Shown here: positions 8,775-11,623 of the stretch, in pieces
Position numbering within the stretch: the stretch's first letter is position 1
Layout of the letters: the number at the start of each line of letters is the position of its first letter
Source: Chloroflexota bacterium
GTDB lineage: Bacteria > Chloroflexota > Ktedonobacteria > Ktedonobacterales > Ktedonobacteraceae
Assembly (NCBI GenBank): GCA_021828635.1
Contig: JAJZEJ010000230.1
Location: 1 to 11,623, forward strand
Reading direction: 5' to 3'
DNA: 11,623 nucleotides
The notes under the pieces: generated by a model
What the model saw: the letters and a program-made list of their open reading frames with translations, nothing else
Databases searched by the model: none
Told to the model about the DNA's origin: nothing
Program-made: the position numbers and the translations under genes

Positions 8775-10094
8775 CTATTGCAGGAATTGATATTTGCTGA
8801 GCATGACATTAAAATATTGCGCGTTAATTGTATCGAACTGGCTATCAGGCGCTTGTAGATCAATGGTATATGCATTCCCCTGGTGAATGATTGCATATAC
8901 AATAATACGTTCCGTCTGACCATTGAGTTGGTAGGTTGCGGTCGCATTAAACCAGGTTTCACCACTAATGGTAGCGGTTGAGCCAGGTTGTGTGACAGTA
9001 TAGCCAGGTTGTGATGCGTAGTAGGTTTGCAGATCATTCATGGCAATTGTGCTGGCCGTGGATTGTGAGGCACCAAGTGCCTTGAATGCGGCATAGATAT
9101 CGGCCTCATTGGGACTGGTGAACTGCATACCGGGCGCACCCGTCGCTGGTCCTGCTTGCCAGCTTTGTGGATACTCGACCATAAAGTTGTTATTTGTGCA
9201 AACCGTGCTACACCAGGCAAAACCGGGGTCAGGGGCAGGCGTCGGCGAAGCGACAGGTGTCGGCGTCGTTGGGGTACCCGTGGCAGTGGCGGAAGGTGTT
9301 GGTGATGTTGTGACGGATGGTGAGGGTGCTAGCGTGGCGGCGGGCGATGGCGTCGTTATTGGTGTCTTGACTATGGTAGACCCCCCGTTATTAGTATTTG
9401 GTCCTGCTGTGTTGCCAGTATGACCTTTGAGTATAAAGAATGTACCCAGTGCCACGACGGAGATCAATACAAAAACAAGGCACATGATCGCCACAATGAG
9501 GAGCGTATTATTGGGTTGGCTACGTGGTGGCATGACAGAACCGTGCGTATTATCATAGGTAGGTCCAGAGTCATAGCCTTGCTGAGGGTTTAAGCGACCG
9601 GTCATGTATGGTGAGGGTGTTGCCGTTCCATACATATTTTGTCCATTGGGTTGCCCTGCGCTAATAAAGCTTTGCTGCCCTTGCGGATAACTAGTTGCGG
9701 CGGTAGGATAGTTCGGCGAGCCAGGAGGTAAGCTAGACATGGCTTCCGTTGCATCCTGGTAAAATTCGTTCTGCTGCCCTGGACCGGCGGTCATACTGGC
9801 GGGAGTCTGCGGAAATGGTGATTGTATCCCACCATAGGGCATATTGACCGCACCCATGGGAGTGCCTGGTGGCATGCCACGTTGATAGATGCTAGATGAT
9901 GGCGGGAATGATGTATTGGGTGCATTAGGTATATTTGGTCGGCCAGTTGCTTGATATGCACCGGGATAGCCAGGGCGTGGCGATGGGGTGTTGATCATTT
10001 CTGTTGGCGCTGCAGCCTGACGCATTGGTGCGCCGCATTGTCCGCAAAAAGCCTCCTCTGGACTGACCTCGTTACCACACCTGGAACATTTCAT
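8775..10094 (-). CDS. Zinc-ribbon, single-TM protein with Pro/Thr-rich linkers and a PsbP-like outer domain
   Basis: The 439-residue protein has no recognised function. Its parts in order: an N-terminal zinc ribbon with Cys3, Cys6, Cys17 and Cys20 (two CxxC knuckles); a Pro/Gly/Gln-rich disordered stretch (about 30-195); one membrane helix (about 197-222); a second low-complexity linker of Thr, Pro, Ser and Ala repeats (about 240-290); and a globular C-terminal domain (291-439). The last domain carries Cys295 and Cys299, a possible disulfide, and the segment FMVEYPQSWQ, which recalls the start of PsbP/LpqN-type lipid- or protein-binding folds. With the ribbon inside and the folded domain outside, it may sense or display something at the surface; this is inference. 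Start ATG at 10094 has GAGGA seven bases upstream. It lies 18 bases before the spermidine-synthase-like gene, in the same operon. Confidence 0.8.
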   Translation of the reverse strand: MKCSRCGNEVSPEEAFCGQCGAPMRQAAAPTEMINTPSPRPGYPGAYQATGRPNIPNAPNTSFPPSSSIYQRGMPPGTPMGAVNMPYGGIQSPFPQTPASMTAGPGQQNEFYQDATEAMSSLPPGSPNYPTAATSYPQGQQSFISAGQPNGQNMYGTATPSPYMTGRLNPQQGYDSGPTYDNTHGSVMPPRSQPNNTLLIVAIMCLVFVLISVVALGTFFILKGHTGNTAGPNTNNGGSTIVKTPITTPSPAATLAPSPSVTTSPTPSATATGTPTTPTPVASPTPAPDPGFAWCSTVCTNNNFMVEYPQSWQAGPATGAPGMQFTSPNEADIYAAFKALGASQSTASTIAMNDLQTYYASQPGYTVTQPGSTATISGETWFNATATYQLNGQTERIIVYAIIHQGNAYTIDLQAPDSQFDTINAQYFNVMLSKYQFLQ

Positions 10095-10104
10095 AATCGT
10101 ATCC

Positions 10105-10182
10105 TCACTATTAGTGATGTATGCCTGCTTCGTTCTCTACTATAGTATTGCTTATTGGCAGTAAGAACTGGTCTATGACCAG
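10105..10182. promoter_or_regulatory. Dyad-rich leader of the zinc-ribbon gene
   Basis: Three inverted repeats sit between the predicted promoter and the ribosome binding site: TCACTATTAGTGA at 10105-10117, the perfect TACTATAGTA at 10138-10147, and CTGGTCTATGACCAG at 10168-10182. The last is flanked by GGCA (10157-10160) and TGCC (10188-10191), which could extend it as a bulged stem. They may be operators or leader hairpins, or the last may help end the upstream metallopeptidase transcript, though no T-run follows. No known regulator site is recognised. Confidence 0.3.
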
Positions 10183-10235
10183 ATGGTTGCCTTGTTCTTG
10201 TGTATAATATTACATGATCGGTACAAGCGAATTTC

Positions 10236-10264
10236 ATTATAGCGTATTTCTCTTGCTCTGGCTA
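10236..10264 (-). promoter_or_regulatory. Predicted sigma-70 promoter of the zinc-ribbon/spermidine-synthase-like operon
   Basis: On the minus strand a perfect TATAAT (10241-10236) is preceded at 17 bases by TAGCCA (10264-10259), a four-of-six match to TTGACA. It lies just downstream of the metallopeptidase stop and would give a leader of about 135 bases before the ATG at 10094. Confidence 0.4.
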
Positions 10265-10289
10265 CTCTTTAACCCGACTCTCTCATGGC

Positions 10290-10805
10290 TCATGAATTAT
10301 TGCTACTTGGCACAACATCACTAATTTGCTCCTGCCTGGTTGTCAATTGAATCTCAACCTGGCACAGTCCTTTATCGCGGTAATAGTGATAGGCGATCAT
10401 TGCTGTGTTGGTCAGCGTGCTATGTTGGTCACGCTCATTGAAGGGACCACGAATAATCAGCCAGACCCAGGGAATATCCTGCTCACTATTGACCCGCTTC
10501 ATATTCCCACGATCTGTGCTGCTCGCTTTTGCGAAGCCGGTAGGGTGGCTGTGATACACTCCGATAATATGTTCTCCATAGAGCAGTTCTGCTTCCAAAA
10601 GTTCCTCTGGTACGAACTCAAAATAGACGGGCGAATCGTGCATATTGCGCAAGGGATGAATCTGTTCAACGTGCCAATGGCCTTCACTGTCGATCTGGCC
10701 GAGGAGTAGGCCACAGGCTTCGATCTGTCGGCGGCGATGGACATCCTCTCGTAACATATCTTGCGCTTCTACGCTGATAGTGATGTGTGCTGCATATTTT
10801 AGCAT
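10290..10805 (-). CDS. JAMM/MPN-family (M67) metallopeptidase
   Basis: This 171-residue protein has the complete JAMM zinc site: Glu29 in EACGLLLG, then His85 and His87 in HSHP, Ser95 and Asp98, in the order E...HxHPx6SxxD. These ligands are those of archaeal AfJAMM, bacterial Mec+/CysO-type peptidases and eukaryotic Rpn11/CSN5. The family cleaves isopeptide or peptide bonds after ubiquitin-like proteins, or removes the protein tail from sulfur-carrier proteins. Here no ubiquitin-like (ThiS/MoaD) or E1-like (ThiF/MoeB) gene lies within view, so the substrate is open. The tail after about residue 155 (RQEQISDVVPSSNNS) looks unstructured. Start ATG at 10805 is preceded by AGGA seven bases upstream, which overlaps the TAG stop of the HAD gene, so the two genes are probably translationally coupled. 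No signal peptide is seen. Confidence 0.88.
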   Translation of the reverse strand: MLKYAAHITISVEAQDMLREDVHRRRQIEACGLLLGQIDSEGHWHVEQIHPLRNMHDSPVYFEFVPEELLEAELLYGEHIIGVYHSHPTGFAKASSTDRGNMKRVNSEQDIPWVWLIIRGPFNERDQHSTLTNTAMIAYHYYRDKGLCQVEIQLTTRQEQISDVVPSSNNS

Positions 10806-10812
10806 GAATATT

Positions 10813-10816
10813 TCCT
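10813..10816 (-). promoter_or_regulatory. Ribosome binding site of the metallopeptidase gene, overlapping the HAD stop
   Basis: On the minus strand AGGA (10816-10813) overlaps the HAD stop TAG (10817-10815) and lies seven bases before the ATG at 10805. Ribosomes ending on the first gene would be placed at the start of the second. Confidence 0.55.
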
Positions 10817-11489
10817 ATGATTGTTGTAAAAATTGCTTTTTGGTAATGTGTTGTAGGTCAGCGAAGTGATCAACTGTGATGGTTGGCAGGAAATTTGGAG
10901 GAAGAAGACTATTGGCGTATTTCCCTTGCCGCACAAAAACTGTTGTGAGTAGATCATGCAATGTAGCCTCCATATCGGCGAGAATCTGCGGCTTATCGTC
11001 AATCATTACGTAATGATCGGCTGAATAGCGGCTAAGTATCTCATCAATGTGCTGTTGTTTATGCACATAGAGCAGAACGCGCCCCTCAACAGCATCGGCT
11101 AGGTTGCTATTAAAGATTTTCTCGGCCTGAAACACGAGGTCGCCATCAGAGACGATGACGGTGGTACCCAGTGTGTTGAGGTATTGTAGTGTTTCCAGGA
11201 CGTGCGGATAGAGGTATTGGAAGAAAGGAAAGTTTTCAAAAATGGAGAGAATGTGCTGATACGTGTTATCATCCATCTCGCTTGCTGCTATCTGTTCCCG
11301 CCAACGTTGTAGTGTGAGCGGAATATCAATGACTTCTTTTTCGTGACGAACTTGTTCATACAGTTCCCAAAATAGTTCTGTTAGTGTAGGGCCAACTGCT
11401 ACACGGAGATGCTCGTCCAGGCTTTGCTTGACAGCATCGTTATTCAGCAATGTATTATCGACATCAATCCAGAATGTAAGTGTTGACAT
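10815..11489 (-). CDS. HAD-superfamily hydrolase
   Basis: This 224-residue cytoplasmic protein has all four HAD motifs. Motif I is DVDNT with nucleophile Asp9 and general acid Asp11. Motif II is IVSDGD with Ser114. Motif III is a Lys, probably Lys144. Motif IV is VMIDDKP with Asp164 and Asp165. An all-helical C1-type cap spans roughly residues 15-95. Such proteins are usually phosphatases acting on small phosphorylated metabolites, forming an aspartyl-phosphate intermediate; the substrate cannot be named from sequence. The start ATG at 11489 has an AAGGG about 11 bases upstream, rather far, but no nearer in-frame start fits motif I better. The JAMM peptidase gene follows after 9 bases. The functional link of the two is unknown. 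Confidence 0.85.
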   Translation of the reverse strand: MSTLTFWIDVDNTLLNNDAVKQSLDEHLRVAVGPTLTELFWELYEQVRHEKEVIDIPLTLQRWREQIAASEMDDNTYQHILSIFENFPFFQYLYPHVLETLQYLNTLGTTVIVSDGDLVFQAEKIFNSNLADAVEGRVLLYVHKQQHIDEILSRYSADHYVMIDDKPQILADMEATLHDLLTTVFVRQGKYANSLLPPNFLPTITVDHFADLQHITKKQFLQQS

Positions 11490-11495
11490 AGTAGT

Positions 11496-11623
11496 CTATA
11501 CCCTTATTCCACGATTATTACGGCTTATTGGGCGTGATGAGTATGCCCGTACAGCCCTGAAAAGAACCCGCAACGTAATCTTACCACTTTCTGGATGGTA
11601 TGCGATAGTGTGAACTTGCCCCC
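11496..11623 (-). other. Open frame entering from the right edge, nature uncertain
   Basis: On the minus strand a frame runs open for 41 codons from the right edge to a TAG at 11498-11496, in frame with the HAD gene and 6 bases before its ATG. It is Arg- and Ser-rich towards the end (SSRPISRNNRGIRV). It may be the C-terminus of a gene beyond the window, or simply non-coding leader: 41 open codons are not rare by chance. Within it GGGCGT (11530-11535) and ATGCCC (11543-11548) form a short hairpin starting with GGGCGTGAT, the left arm of the palindrome at 7215-7250. No convincing promoter for the HAD gene was found here. Confidence 0.2.

Noticed and set aside
10203..10208. TATAAT on the plus strand as a promoter
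   Set aside because: No -35-like hexamer lies at a workable distance and no plus-strand gene follows.
11490..11623. Possible tRNA or small RNA upstream of the HAD gene
   Set aside because: No cloverleaf with T-loop and acceptor stem could be formed; only a short hairpin at 11530-11548 is visible.

Overview
The window is a stretch of bacterial chromosome with nine protein-coding genes and no RNA genes, CRISPR array or intact insertion sequence that I can see. The fused membrane/aminopropyltransferase protein, the zinc-ribbon/Pro-rich/single-TM protein, the ChlI-like ATPase plus VWA pair and the palindromic elements at gene ends are together reminiscent of Chloroflexota, perhaps Ktedonobacteria. 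This is an impression from protein style and moderate GC content, not a measured placement.

Left part, plus strand (1-5699). A KimA/YdaO-like potassium transporter enters from the left edge and ends with its cytosolic USP-like domain. After a leader with a plausible sigma-70 promoter comes a two-gene operon: a MoxR/ChlI-type AAA+ ATPase and a 718-residue protein with a C-terminal VWA domain and an intact MIDAS. The pair resembles the Rv0958-Rv0959 pair of mycobacteria and, more broadly, RavA-ViaA, CbbQ-CbbO and ChlI-ChlD. A long inverted repeat overlaps the VWA stop codon. Next is rsmG (16S rRNA m7G527 methyltransferase).

Right part, minus strand (5784-11489). rsmG converges on purA (adenylosuccinate synthetase) across a palindromic, probably bidirectional terminator. 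Read in the direction of transcription from the right edge, the minus-strand genes are: a HAD hydrolase and a JAMM/MPN metallopeptidase, 9 nt apart with the ribosome binding site of the second overlapping the stop of the first; then a zinc-ribbon/single-TM protein with a PsbP-like outer domain and a fused membrane/spermidine-synthase-like protein, 18 nt apart and preceded by a predicted promoter and dyad-rich leader; then purA with its own upstream region.

The least expected structure is a set of palindromes sharing a GTGATTTATCAC or CGATAAATC core and TAGGG/CCCTA ends. They abut or supply the stop codons of three unrelated genes (at 1008, 4828 and 7215-7250). They could be small mobile or REP-like elements settled at gene 3' ends, or a lineage-specific 3'-end RNA signal. 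The core genes rsmG and purA are ordinary; the MoxR-VWA pair and the HAD-JAMM pair are the functionally open parts.
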